Shown here piece by piece: positions 1 to 8,721 of a stretch of 64,000 nucleotides of DNA. Each line of letters begins with the position of its first letter. The first letter of the stretch is position 1. The notes under the pieces are model-generated. The model made no database searches. It was not told the DNA's origin and saw only the letters and a program-made list of their open reading frames with translations. A program made the translations under genes and the position numbers. The stretch is from AP-15 sp963712825 (GTDB lineage: Bacteria > Pseudomonadota > Alphaproteobacteria > ATCC43930 > CGMCC-115725): assembly GCA_963712825.1 (NCBI GenBank), contig CAVQJP010000016.1:620001-684000 (forward strand). Direction: 5' to 3'.

Positions 1-39
1 CAAACCGTCGAGCGTTATCTGTGTCGATCGCGGCTGTGA
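1..39 (+). CDS. 3' end of a probable DivK response regulator (partial)
   Basis: The first 39 bases read in frame 1 as a 12-residue tail followed by TGA. The tail (QTVERYL, then a few basic residues) resembles the last helix of single-domain receivers such as DivK, and divK commonly lies directly upstream of pleD in Alphaproteobacteria. Only the C-terminal few residues are inside the window, so this rests mostly on context. It could equally be a chance reading frame. Confidence 0.3.
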   Translation, partial: QTVERYLCRSRL

Positions 40-68
40 TCCGCAACCTCGCAGCGTGAGGGCGCCTC

Positions 69-1493
69 GTGTCTGGGCGGGTGCTGGTCGTCGACGATCT
101 TGATATCAACGTCAAGCTGCTCGACGCCAAGCTTTCCGGCGAATATTTCGAGGTGCTGACCGCCGCCGACGGGCGTTCGGCGTTGCGCGTCGCCGCCGCC
201 GAATTGCCCGACGTGATCCTGCTCGACGTGATGATGCCGCGTATGGACGGCTTTGAAGTCTGCCGCCGGCTGAAGGCCGACCCGCGCACCGCCGATCTGC
301 CGGTCGTCATGGTCACGGCATTGTCCGACGCCGCCAACCGGCTGCGCGGTCTGGAGGCGGGGGCCGACGATTTCCTGACCAAGCCGGTCGCCGACATCGC
401 CCTCTTCGCCCGCGTGCGCTCGCTGGTGCGGCTCAGGCGGATGATGGAAGAATGGCGCCGGCGCGACGAGATTTGCGGCCGTTTTGGCGGCGGCGAGCCG
501 GCGCCGGAGCTTGATCGCGGACCGGCGCAGATTCTGATCATCGAAGAAGACGCGTTCGCCGCCGCCAAGATGGCGGAAACCCTCGGGATCGCCCACCGCG
601 TGACAACGGCTGAAAGCTGCGCCGCCGCCCAGCCCTGCCTTGACGGCGAGATCGATCTGGTCATCGCCAGCCTGACCGCCGGCGACGCTGAAGCGCTGCG
701 TTTTGTCGCCCAGTGCCGGGCGAGCGACCTGTTCCGCCAGCTGCCGATCCTGCTGATCGCGGCCGAGCGCGACCTGCCTCGCCTCGCCAAAGGGCTCGAC
801 CTCGGCGCCAACGACTACCTGGTCCGTCCGATCGACCGCAACGAGCTGATGGCCCGCACGAGCACCCAAATTCGCCGCCGGCGGCTGCAGCAGCGGCTTG
901 ACGAGAATTACCGCCGCAGCCTGGCGCTGGCTCTGACCGACGAGCTGACCGGGCTCTACAATCGGCGCTATCTGCTGGCCCATCTGGACGAGGTGATGGC
1001 GCGGGTCGCGGGCGACGGCGTCGGGGCGGTTTTGCTGATGTTCGACATCGACCATTTCAAGCGGGTCAACGACACCTGCGGCCATGCCGCGGGCGACGAA
1101 GTACTGCGCCAGATCGCCGCCCGTGCGCTCGACAGCGTGCGCAGCGTCGATCTCGTCGCCCGCCTCGGCGGCGAAGAATTTGCCGTGGTGATGCCCGAGA
1201 CCGGTCTCGCGGTCGCCGCGACGGTTGCCGAGCGGCTGCGGCTCGCGGTCGCGGGCGAACCCTTCCGCTGGCGCGCCGGCGGCCGGCGCCTGCGGGTCAC
1301 GGTCAGCATCGGCGCCACGGCGGCGATCACCGGCGACGACCGCGACCGGCTGCTCAAGCGCGCCGACGACGCGCTCTACGAAGCAAAATCGGCCGGGCGC
1401 AACCGCGTCGTCGTGCATGCAGCCCGGCTCGGGGGCCGCTTCGACACCGTCCCGCCGCCCACCCCAATCCGTATCGAGGTATGCCCATGCTGA
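69..1493 (+). CDS. pleD: PleD-type response regulator diguanylate cyclase
   Basis: Makes the second messenger cyclic di-GMP from two GTP in response to phosphorylation, controlling cell polarity and surface growth in the PleD family. The 474 residues give two receiver domains and a GGDEF domain. Receiver 1 has phospho-acceptor D53 and K105. Receiver 2 (about 150-270) has serine at the acceptor position (IDLVIAS), so it is a dimerisation adaptor, as in Caulobacter PleD. The active site is GGEEF at 367-371. An RSVD inhibitory site at 358-361, five residues upstream, predicts product feedback. The start is GTG at 69. The last 13 bases overlap the downstream glycosyltransferase. Confidence 0.95.
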   Translation: MSGRVLVVDDLDINVKLLDAKLSGEYFEVLTAADGRSALRVAAAELPDVILLDVMMPRMDGFEVCRRLKADPRTADLPVVMVTALSDAANRLRGLEAGADDFLTKPVADIALFARVRSLVRLRRMMEEWRRRDEICGRFGGGEPAPELDRGPAQILIIEEDAFAAAKMAETLGIAHRVTTAESCAAAQPCLDGEIDLVIASLTAGDAEALRFVAQCRASDLFRQLPILLIAAERDLPRLAKGLDLGANDYLVRPIDRNELMARTSTQIRRRRLQQRLDENYRRSLALALTDELTGLYNRRYLLAHLDEVMARVAGDGVGAVLLMFDIDHFKRVNDTCGHAAGDEVLRQIAARALDSVRSVDLVARLGGEEFAVVMPETGLAVAATVAERLRLAVAGEPFRWRAGGRRLRVTVSIGATAAITGDDRDRLLKRADDALYEAKSAGRNRVVVHAARLGGRFDTVPPPTPIRIEVCPC

Positions 1494-2689
1494 CGGCGGT
1501 CAAGGACGACATAGCCGGCGATCTCGCACCCGAGCTGTCGATCGTCATGCCGTGTCTGAACGAGGCGCAAACGGTTGGCCGATGTGTCGAGAAGGCGTTG
1601 GCCTATCTCAACATGTACAACATCAGCGGAGAGGTGATCGTCGCCGACAACGGCAGCACCGACGGCTCGCAGGCGATCGCTCGAGGCCTGGGCGCGCGCG
1701 TCATAGCGGTGGCGGCGCGCGGCTACGGGAACGCATTGCGGGCGGGCATCAAGGACGCCCGCGGCGGGCTTGTGATCATGGGCGACTCCGACGACAGCTA
1801 CGACTTCCTGACCTTGCAGCCCTTTGTCGAGCAGCTCCGTGCCGGATACGACCTCGTGCTGGGCAACCGGTTTCGCGGCGGAATCGCATCCGGCGCCATG
1901 CCGGCCTTGCACAAATTCTTTGGCAATCCGCTGCTGACCTTGATTGGCCGCGCGCTCTATAAGAGCCCGAGCCGCGATTTCTATTGCGGATTGCGTGGGT
2001 TCCGCCGCGACGCGGTGCTGTCCCTCGATCTTGACGCCGACGGCATGGAGTTCGCCCTCGAAATGATCGTGAAAGCGAGCATCCGCGGGCTTCGCGTCAC
2101 CGAGGTGCCGACCCGGCTCGCCGCCGACGGCCGCGGGCGGCCTTCCCACCTGCGTAGCTGGCGCGACGGCTGGCGCAGCCTCCGGTTGTTTCTGCTGCTC
2201 AGCCCGCGCGGCCTGTTCCTCTACCCGGGCGCTGCAATATTTTTGCTGGGCCTGGTCGGAACGCTGATCCTTTTTACGGGCGGCGTATCCTTTGGGCGCG
2301 TCACGCTCGCCGAGCACACGATGGTCCTGACCGCCGCCGCGATCAATATCGGCTTCGAGGCCATGTTGTTTTGGGCATTTGCGAAAGTAATCGCCATGCA
2401 GCGCGGGCTGCTGCCGCCCGATCTTTGGTTCGACCGCTTGCGCCGGGCGATGCCGCTCGAACGCGCACTGGTGCTGGGGGCGATCTTTGTAATAATCGGG
2501 CTGATCGCCTTCGCGGCGGCGGTAGCCGCATGGTCCGATGTCGGTTTCGGCCATTTGACCCAGGGAATTGCCATACGGCTCGTAATCGCGAGCAGCGCCA
2601 GCCTCGTTCTCGGAACGCAAATCGTCTTCGGCTCATTTCTGCTCTACGTCCTCGATTATCGCGCCAACCGCAGCATCGAAATCTGTTGA
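1481..2689 (+). CDS. Family 2 glycosyltransferase, polyprenyl-phosphate sugar synthase type
   Basis: Predicted to move a sugar from a nucleotide donor to a lipid carrier at the inner membrane. The N-terminal GT-A fold shows the SIVMPCLNEAQTV opening, VADNGSTDGS at about 54-63 and the metal-binding GDSDDSYDF near 101-109. The C-terminal half (about 240-400) has several hydrophobic membrane spans. The 402-residue length fits DPM-like enzymes with a membrane tail. The ATG lies inside pleD, overlapping it by 13 bases and suggesting coupled translation. A second ATG at 1487 is also possible. The membrane glycosyltransferase downstream is a plausible user of its lipid-linked sugar. Confidence 0.85.
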   Translation: MPMLTAVKDDIAGDLAPELSIVMPCLNEAQTVGRCVEKALAYLNMYNISGEVIVADNGSTDGSQAIARGLGARVIAVAARGYGNALRAGIKDARGGLVIMGDSDDSYDFLTLQPFVEQLRAGYDLVLGNRFRGGIASGAMPALHKFFGNPLLTLIGRALYKSPSRDFYCGLRGFRRDAVLSLDLDADGMEFALEMIVKASIRGLRVTEVPTRLAADGRGRPSHLRSWRDGWRSLRLFLLLSPRGLFLYPGAAIFLLGLVGTLILFTGGVSFGRVTLAEHTMVLTAAAINIGFEAMLFWAFAKVIAMQRGLLPPDLWFDRLRRAMPLERALVLGAIFVIIGLIAFAAAVAAWSDVGFGHLTQGIAIRLVIASSASLVLGTQIVFGSFLLYVLDYRANRSIEIC

Positions 2690-2815
2690 GGTATTTTCGG
2701 CCGCGGCGCGTCAATCCGATCGGAAATCCGGTGCCGCATCGGTCGGTCGGCGGGCTCACGCCCCGCCGCGGTGGCGATGCCGACGCCTGACGCGCCAACT
2801 TCAAGAGGACGGCCA

Positions 2816-4330
2816 ATGACCCGAAGTCGAGCGTGGGCGGCGGCGACCGGCGCAAACGCGGTTCCTTTTCTGCTCTCGATCGGATTGGTCGCTTATCTTT
2901 TCTTCGGCATGGGGAATGGCCAGCTGTTCGATGAAGACTATGCGGTCTATCTGCAACAGGCGTGGAACATTGCCCACCACCTGCCGATGGCGCAAATGGG
3001 CGTCATTCAGCAATTCGATCCGAGATTGCCGCTGATCGAGCAATCGCCGCTGATCTATCCGCCGCTGTTGCCGCTGCTCTACGCCCTGCCGGTCTTGGTA
3101 TTTAAGTTCAATTTGCATGCGCTGAAACTAATTCAATTGTCGGTATTGCTGCTTACCCTGCTCCTGTTCTGTCATGCAATGCGAAAGTGGCGCTTCAGCA
3201 TATTGGAAGTGTCAGTCTCGCTGATTGTCTTCGCGACTGCGTATGAGACGCGGCGCACGGTCGACACGCTTGGCTCAGACATCCCTTTTCTGTTCTTTGT
3301 TATCGGGACATTGCTGGTAATCGACAATGCAATATCGGCAAATGGCCGAGGCCGGTATGCCTGGGGCGCCGCCGCTGGAGCTGCCGTTTTTCTCGCCCTG
3401 AACATAAGGACGGTCGGCATCGTCTTGCTCCCGGTATTTGTTGCGGCCGATTTTCTGCGGCATCGGCGTTGGCGGGTCGGGGTCATCGCGCTCGCCGTCG
3501 CGACGGCGGCATTGCTGTGGTTGGGCCAGCGCCTGATGCTCGGCCCCAATCAGGACTATGCCTTCATTTTCCGCTACCGATTTTTCGACGTGATCGGAAA
3601 CATCCGCGCCTTCTATTGGGCGATCGCGGTGCCGTTGCAGGCGTCAAAGCTGTTCCGCGTCGAATTGGCCGTCTTTCTGTTGTTGGGCGCATTGGCGATG
3701 CTTGGGCTCGCCAAGGAGACGCTGAAGGGTGGGGTGCTGGCGGTTTTCACTCTCGGCTACACCGTGCTGCTGCTGATCCTGCCCGAGTTCGACGCCGGCG
3801 CCCGCTATCTGCTGCCGCAGCTTTTGGTGCTGGGCGCGTTTGCGGTCAGGGGCGCAACCATCGTTGGCGATACTCTGGCACGGCAGAACCGCGCCCGGCG
3901 CCTGATACCGGCCGCGGTGGCTGCGGCGGCGGTTTTTTTGGCGGCGCTGATCCCCTCGCCGCTGCCCTCGGGCACCTGGAGCTTCGGCGCGACGGCGCCG
4001 CCGGCGCGGCAGGTCTTCGCCTTTATCCGGGAGCAGCTTCCGGCCAGCACCGCGCTCGCCGCCACCAAATATCGCAGTTTCCATCTTTTTACCGGGCATA
4101 CGACAATGCGCATTCCGCTCGCGTCGTCGGACCGGGACCTGTTGGACAAGCTGCGCCGCCACGGCGTCACGGCGGTGGTCGTCAAATATTCGCCGCCGGG
4201 CTGGAACTACGACTTCACCGACTGCCCGCTTCTGCCGTTTTGCCGCCCGGCGAGCCTGGGAGCGCAGGCGAAGCAAGTGTTCCGCAATTCGGACTACGCC
4301 GTGTTCGCGATCGCGCCGGCGGAGGATTGA
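2816..4330 (+). CDS. GT39/ArnT-like membrane glycosyltransferase
   Basis: A 504-residue polytopic protein with about ten hydrophobic spans. It has the acidic first periplasmic loop typical of dolichol- or undecaprenyl-phosphate-sugar dependent transferases (FDEDYAVYLQQAWN, about residues 27-40). Such enzymes attach a sugar from a lipid carrier to lipid, glycan or protein on the periplasmic side. I chose ATG 2816 because AAGAGGACGG sits just upstream. In-frame ATGs at 2771 and 2777 lack a comparable site. It follows the GT2 gene after 126 bases and probably acts in the same pathway. The acceptor cannot be told from sequence. Confidence 0.75.
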   Translation: MTRSRAWAAATGANAVPFLLSIGLVAYLFFGMGNGQLFDEDYAVYLQQAWNIAHHLPMAQMGVIQQFDPRLPLIEQSPLIYPPLLPLLYALPVLVFKFNLHALKLIQLSVLLLTLLLFCHAMRKWRFSILEVSVSLIVFATAYETRRTVDTLGSDIPFLFFVIGTLLVIDNAISANGRGRYAWGAAAGAAVFLALNIRTVGIVLLPVFVAADFLRHRRWRVGVIALAVATAALLWLGQRLMLGPNQDYAFIFRYRFFDVIGNIRAFYWAIAVPLQASKLFRVELAVFLLLGALAMLGLAKETLKGGVLAVFTLGYTVLLLILPEFDAGARYLLPQLLVLGAFAVRGATIVGDTLARQNRARRLIPAAVAAAAVFLAALIPSPLPSGTWSFGATAPPARQVFAFIREQLPASTALAATKYRSFHLFTGHTTMRIPLASSDRDLLDKLRRHGVTAVVVKYSPPGWNYDFTDCPLLPFCRPASLGAQAKQVFRNSDYAVFAIAPAED

Positions 4331-4387
4331 CCGCCATCCGTCACTGCCGGTTCCGAGAGCTCCTTCGGCGCTTTTTTGCGAAGCGGC

Positions 4388-4900
4388 CTATCCGGGGCCG
4401 ATCGGCGGCGCGGGGGCGTCGATCTCGCGGGTGTCGGCTTGCGGCGGGTCGCCAAAGCGCAGCCGGATCCGGTATTTCTGCCAGTTGCGGCGATAGGCGA
4501 CCGGGTCGGGCAGCTCGATCGAGGCGCTCGACACGATCGCCAGCAGCTTGGTCTGGGTGCTCGGCGCAGCACCGACGACCCCGGGCGACAACGCGTTCGA
4601 GCCAATGTTGGCGACCCCGAAATTGGCTCCGGCATAGGGGCTGTTGGGGAACTCCTGCGAGAACGTGTCGGTTGGCGCCGGGTTTGCGGTGATCGAGAGC
4701 GCGGGCGTGACATGGCCGTCCGGGGCGACCAGCTCGGCGCTGCGCAACGCCAACCGGTCGGTCGCGTCGACCACGATCTGGTTGACGATGCCCCCCGGCG
4801 GAAAGCCAGCCCGGATCTGGTCGTTGGGCAAGGGCGCCGGACCGCCGCCGCCACAGCCGGCGAGCAGCAGCACACCGAGAAGGCCGAAAACGCGTGTCAT
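4388..4900 (-). CDS. Small lipoprotein of unknown function
   Basis: A 170-residue protein starting with a lipoprotein signal peptide; the lipobox LLAGC places the lipidated cysteine at residue 16, followed by a glycine run. The mature part is rich in Ala, Pro and Asn with no domain I recognise; a C-terminal stretch YRRNWQKYRIRLRF is basic and may be a strand pair. It is convergent with the membrane glycosyltransferase and divergent from the MetX-like gene. No function is assigned; the signal sequence makes the reading frame credible. Confidence 0.7.
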   Translation of the reverse strand: MTRVFGLLGVLLLAGCGGGGPAPLPNDQIRAGFPPGGIVNQIVVDATDRLALRSAELVAPDGHVTPALSITANPAPTDTFSQEFPNSPYAGANFGVANIGSNALSPGVVGAAPSTQTKLLAIVSSASIELPDPVAYRRNWQKYRIRLRFGDPPQADTREIDAPAPPIGPG

Positions 4901-5013
4901 CAGCTTGCCTTAAGAGCAGATCGCGGCGCGGCTGCAAGAGCGACGGCGGTTTTGCCTTCACCCCGACCATGACACCGTGGCACAGTTTCGCCGAGCAAGG
5001 GAGAGCAAACGCC

Positions 5014-6093
5014 ATGTCCGCTGCCAGAGCGACACCCACCACCGATCTCGGCGCCGTCGAGGACAAGAAATTCGCGATCCGCGACTTTCGCCTGCAGAGC
5101 GGTGCTGTCATTCCCGCGATCGAGATCGCCTACGAGACCTATGGCCGGCTCGCGCCCGACGGCAGGAACGCGGTGCTGGTCACCCACGGCTACACCAGCA
5201 GCCATCACGCCGCCGGACAAAACCCGGCCAACGGCAACCAGCCCGGCTGGTGGGACGGGCTGATCGGCCCCGGAAAGGCGATCGACACCGATCGGCTCTA
5301 TGTCGTCGCCTCGAACATGCTGGGCTCGTCCTATGGCTCGACCAACGGGGCCACCCCGAACCCGCGCACCGGCGAGCCTTATGGCGCGGATTTCCCGGCG
5401 ATCACGGTGCGCGACATCGTCGCCGCGCAAAAGGCGTTGCTCGACAGCCTCGGCGTCCGCCATCTCGTCGCGGTCGCCGGCCCGTCCTATGGCGGCTACC
5501 AGGCATTCCAATGGGCCGTCGCCTACCCTCTGATGATGGACGCGGTCGCCGCGGTGGTGACCGCCCCGCGCTCGCAGAACGCCGAGAAAAGCCTCGCCGA
5601 GCTCGAGGCCCGGCTCGCGACCGACCCCGAATGGCATGGCGGCCATTATTACGGAAAGGGCGGCGCCAAATCGGTGCTGACCGAGATGCGGTTCGAGACC
5701 CTGATGCGCTACGGCTATGGCGAGCAGTTAGCCGGCCGCTATCCCGACAAGGCGGCGCGCGAAGCGGCGATCCGCCGGCTTGCCGCCGATTGGGCTGCGA
5801 ACTGGGACGCGAACTCGCTCGTGATCCTGCGCCGCGCCACGCTCGGTTTCGACACGGTCAAGGACTTCGCCAAGATCCGGGCGAAGGTGCTCTACGTGCT
5901 GTGCCGCACCGACATGCTGTTCCCGCCGAGCCTCGCGCCTGGCGTCATGCGGGACCTCGCCGCGGCCGGGGTCGACGCCCGCTATTTCGAGCTCGACAGC
6001 GATCTCGGCCATTCCGCAAGCGGCCCCGAGCACGCCAAATGGTCGCCGGTGCTGCGCGACTTCCTGGCGCCCTTCGTCGCCAAGCTCGCCTGA
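5014..6093 (+). CDS. MetX-like alpha/beta hydrolase (homoserine acetyltransferase family)
   Basis: An alpha/beta hydrolase of the homoserine O-acyltransferase family, 359 residues. The nucleophile elbow is GPSYGG with Ser158. The acid is probably the Asp in CRTDMLFPP and the base the His in DLGHSASGPEH. True MetX proteins usually read GGSMGG at the elbow, so this is more likely a family member with another acyl substrate than the methionine-pathway enzyme. No SAM-II-like riboswitch is visible upstream. I chose ATG 5014 because AAGGGAGAGC precedes it; earlier in-frame ATGs lack a good ribosome site. It stands alone, divergent from the lipoprotein. Confidence 0.85.
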   Translation: MSAARATPTTDLGAVEDKKFAIRDFRLQSGAVIPAIEIAYETYGRLAPDGRNAVLVTHGYTSSHHAAGQNPANGNQPGWWDGLIGPGKAIDTDRLYVVASNMLGSSYGSTNGATPNPRTGEPYGADFPAITVRDIVAAQKALLDSLGVRHLVAVAGPSYGGYQAFQWAVAYPLMMDAVAAVVTAPRSQNAEKSLAELEARLATDPEWHGGHYYGKGGAKSVLTEMRFETLMRYGYGEQLAGRYPDKAAREAAIRRLAADWAANWDANSLVILRRATLGFDTVKDFAKIRAKVLYVLCRTDMLFPPSLAPGVMRDLAAAGVDARYFELDSDLGHSASGPEHAKWSPVLRDFLAPFVAKLA

Positions 6094-6307
6094 CGCAACG
6101 AAACTGCTGCGCTTGGCCTCCACGCTTGGCCGTCGGTCGAGGCGTCTGAACAGCCGGAACTCCTGAGCGTATTCCGCACCGGATATCTGCACCAAAAAGC
6201 GCCAATCGATTTAAGGCTCTAATTTTGGTGTCAATTTCGAGACTGGCTTGTGCGACGGCTAAGCTGCTGAACCGGCTCGGCCTGGTGTCGGGCGCGGAAT
6301 CCTTGAT

Positions 6308-7741
6308 TTATGCGACGGCCGCTGGAACGGCTGCGTCATCCTCCCTAACCAGCATTCCTGCGGTTACCATCAATTGCCTGATAGGGTAAGAGCTAAATCC
6401 TTTGTAAAACCACTCTCGCAACAATCCTTCGTCAACTTCAATCTCCAGAATTATTACCATGTGGTACAGGCGTCTCAGAATTCGACTTTTCCTCGTCATG
6501 TCCACTATCATTTCGCCGTAGCTTCCATGTGTTCGACGTCTTCCGCCAAAATGCGAGACGTCGTTGCGTATTTCCGCACATTCATGTGCAAACTTTTTTA
6601 CTCCCTCTTCAACCCATTCAATGGGCAGCGTGCGCAGCACCTCGGCTATACGAGTTTCAAGATTTGGCTCCGTCACGTGCGCCTGTCTTATGCACCAGCT
6701 AATCCAGTTTCTATCTGCACTCTTAGCTATTTGCGCTTTAATTCGTTGTATTTTCTTTTCCAGTCGTGCGGAAGCTGGGCGTTCTGGATACTTAGCTCGA
6801 TGAAACGTCTCTATCCCCCAAATTAAATTGACAAACTCGTGCTCTGCATAGAACTTCATTCCCCGCCTAGTGCCCGTATATAAATAAAATCCGGCGTCGA
6901 ATTTCGCCCTCTTCTGTTTCCACATATTGTGGATGGCAGGAAATCGTTCCTTTAACTGAGCAAAATTAGTTATCAAATCGCGCATTCCCGGCGGCTCCGA
7001 GGTCGTTTTCCTTCGTAGAAAATACAAAATATAAGTTGAAGCCTCTAGGCCCAACGTCACCTCGGGCCACTTCATGTTATACTCAGAGTCCGTTAGGATT
7101 ATAAAAAACTCTTCGAGATTGTGGAATTGGGCGATGATTTCCGTTAGGGTAAGAGGTTCATTGAACGAGTAGGAGAGCCGCGCCCTCTCTTTGACGCTTA
7201 TCGCATCCGCACGCATAGAGAATGGCGGAATATCGATGTCATACTTTATCGATACACTCCCATCGTCAAGGGAGTAGCTGAAATCCTCTATGGGCTCGTA
7301 TACGGCAGAGAACGTGGCATCTTCGACTTTTATGTTGATAGAGCCCAGTCGTAGCCATTCCTCAAAACCGTGGAGTGGAACTACCATTTTGGAGAACGTT
7401 AAATCGGCGTTGCCAGAGGCAAAGGCGCGCCTACCGATGAGACATGCCTCACCGGTGAAATGTTCATATGAAATACCATTAGACTTATACACAGTCCCGC
7501 CGCCGTAGGAGGCGTTGTGTAACAGCACTCTGTCATCGGAAGATTTAAGGATACCCTGAATGATGACATTCCCTGCCCCGAATTGTCGTTCAGGTGTGAG
7601 TCGGCTATCGAGTTCTAATCTTATGATGTCGTCATCGTCTATTTTGAGCGTTCCGGCCACAGCTGAGTCTGGAGCAATGGCTCTCTCGGGGATGGGCACG
7701 TCGTTTGGCCAGAAGTAACCGCGTTCCTCGACTATGAGCAT
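6308..7741 (-). CDS. apeA: ApeA-like anti-phage HEPN protein
   Basis: A 477-residue protein that fits the ApeA architecture. The N-terminal region opens with RGYFWPNDVPIPE and a VAGTLKI/IIRLEL beta pattern like the ApeA N-terminal domain. The C-terminal part (about 290-440) is a HEPN fold with NLIWGIETFHR and the catalytic Rx4H motif RNDVSH (R392, H397). Family members act in phage defence, probably as RNases that shut down the infected cell. The gene is clearly lower in GC than its neighbours, which suggests transfer. It lies 80 bases behind hepT on the same strand, with GGAAG upstream of the ATG. The assignment is from motif memory, not a search. Confidence 0.8.
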   Translation of the reverse strand: MLIVEERGYFWPNDVPIPERAIAPDSAVAGTLKIDDDDIIRLELDSRLTPERQFGAGNVIIQGILKSSDDRVLLHNASYGGGTVYKSNGISYEHFTGEACLIGRRAFASGNADLTFSKMVVPLHGFEEWLRLGSINIKVEDATFSAVYEPIEDFSYSLDDGSVSIKYDIDIPPFSMRADAISVKERARLSYSFNEPLTLTEIIAQFHNLEEFFIILTDSEYNMKWPEVTLGLEASTYILYFLRRKTTSEPPGMRDLITNFAQLKERFPAIHNMWKQKRAKFDAGFYLYTGTRRGMKFYAEHEFVNLIWGIETFHRAKYPERPASARLEKKIQRIKAQIAKSADRNWISWCIRQAHVTEPNLETRIAEVLRTLPIEWVEEGVKKFAHECAEIRNDVSHFGGRRRTHGSYGEMIVDMTRKSRILRRLYHMVIILEIEVDEGLLREWFYKGFSSYPIRQLMVTAGMLVREDDAAVPAAVA

Positions 7742-7821
7742 GGCGCGAGACTTCCTTCTCTTCGTCCTGCGCTACATCGTCCCCAGCGGCACCAGGTTGT
7801 CCGGTAGCGGCACGTCAACGC

Positions 7822-8187
7822 TCAGGTTGATGGCGGCGGTTTCAGCAGCGCGTCGATCTGCTGTTTCAGCTTCGGCAAATCCTCCTGCACGGTGCGCCAG
7901 ACAATCTGTAAATCCACGGCAAAGTACGCGTGAATGACCATGTTCCGCATATCGCGCATGTCGGCCCACGGCAGCTCCGGGTGCTGCGCGATGAACTCCG
8001 GGGCCATGCGGTTGATATGATTCGTCGCCTCGCCGATGATCTCGATGTTGCGGACAACCGCGTCCTGAATCTGCTGGTTTTGCTCGAAGGCGGCCCGGTC
8101 GGGCAAAGGCCGAACGTAGCTGGCCGCGCGCTCGATGGCTTCGGCGATATGCTCAAGATAATCCGCGACGCGCTCCGGGTGCCTCAT
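7822..8187 (-). CDS. hepT: HepT-like HEPN toxin (type VII toxin-antitoxin)
   Basis: A 121-residue DUF86/HepT protein. HepT toxins are HEPN RNases neutralised by their MntA partner, which adds AMP units near the active site. The catalytic Rx4HxY motif is present as RNMVIHAY (R81, H86, Y88); Tyr88 is the position modified in studied homologues. The ATG overlaps the stop of mntA by four bases (ATGA), so the pair is translationally coupled, with the antitoxin made first. ApeA, a second HEPN protein, follows on the same strand. Confidence 0.92.
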   Translation of the reverse strand: MRHPERVADYLEHIAEAIERAASYVRPLPDRAAFEQNQQIQDAVVRNIEIIGEATNHINRMAPEFIAQHPELPWADMRDMRNMVIHAYFAVDLQIVWRTVQEDLPKLKQQIDALLKPPPST

Positions 8188-8474
8188 AGGGGCTGCGCCT
8201 GTAGCAACACTTGGTTGCGGAACTTCAAGGGTAGTCCGCCGGGAGTGAGGACGGATACCGGTATTCCGAGCAAGGTTTCGGCGTCGCGCTTGAAACGCGC
8301 GAGGGTGAACAGGCTGGTCGTTTCCGTGGGGTCAACCAGCAAGTCGAGGTCGCTTTCCTCGTCGTCTTTGCCGCTCACAACCGAGCCGAAGACGCGCGGG
8401 TGCTGTAAGCCGTGGCGGCCGGCGAGCTGGCGCAGTTCCGCGCGATGCGCGGCAAGGGCGTCGGATGGTTTCAT
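8184..8474 (-). CDS. mntA: MntA-like nucleotidyltransferase antitoxin
   Basis: A 96-residue minimal nucleotidyltransferase. The signature GSx10DxD is complete: G30 and S31, then D42 and D44 (SDLDLLVD). Family members neutralise HepT by AMPylation. I start at ATG 8474 rather than the in-frame GTG at 8489, because that GTG lies between a well-formed -10 box and its -35 box and would be upstream of the transcript start. The predicted start of transcription is at or next to the ATG, so the mRNA may be leaderless; no ribosome-binding site is seen. Confidence 0.92.
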   Translation of the reverse strand: MKPSDALAAHRAELRQLAGRHGLQHPRVFGSVVSGKDDEESDLDLLVDPTETTSLFTLARFKRDAETLLGIPVSVLTPGGLPLKFRNQVLLQAQPL

Positions 8475-8480
8475 GGCAAG

Positions 8481-8509
8481 AATATACACAACTATTCCGG
8501 ACTTCTCAA
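8481..8509 (-). promoter_or_regulatory. Sigma-70-type promoter for mntA-hepT(-apeA)
   Basis: Read on the minus strand, TTGAGA (8509-8504) is followed after exactly 17 bases by TATATT (8486-8481). Seven bases further lies the mntA ATG (8474). This is the clearest promoter in the window. It implies a leaderless mRNA. Confidence 0.65.
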
Positions 8510-8721
8510 ATCGCGCTTAACCGGCCGCGCCACGACCTACACCGGGACGGCGCGCGGAAAGGGGTAGAAACCCCGGACCGATAGAGCGTAGAGCGTCGAA
8601 TGCCGAGCGTGCGCCCCGTCGCCCCCTCCTGCATCTGGTAGGTCAGCGGACGTTCCCGCAGCTCGATCAAAGTCGCATAAACCCCTTTACGGTAAAGCGA
8701 TCGAGCCTGATCCGTCCCAGC

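Noticed and set aside
4331..4387. Rho-independent terminator after the GT39-like gene
   Set aside because: A T run is present at about 4371, but only a three-base stem can be formed before it.
4901..5013. SAM-II riboswitch ahead of the MetX-like gene
   Set aside because: The short leader does not show the conserved pseudoknot segments, and the enzyme has an atypical nucleophile elbow for a methionine-pathway MetX.
8475..8489. GTG 8489 as the mntA start
   Set aside because: It lies between the -10 and -35 boxes of the predicted promoter and would not be transcribed.
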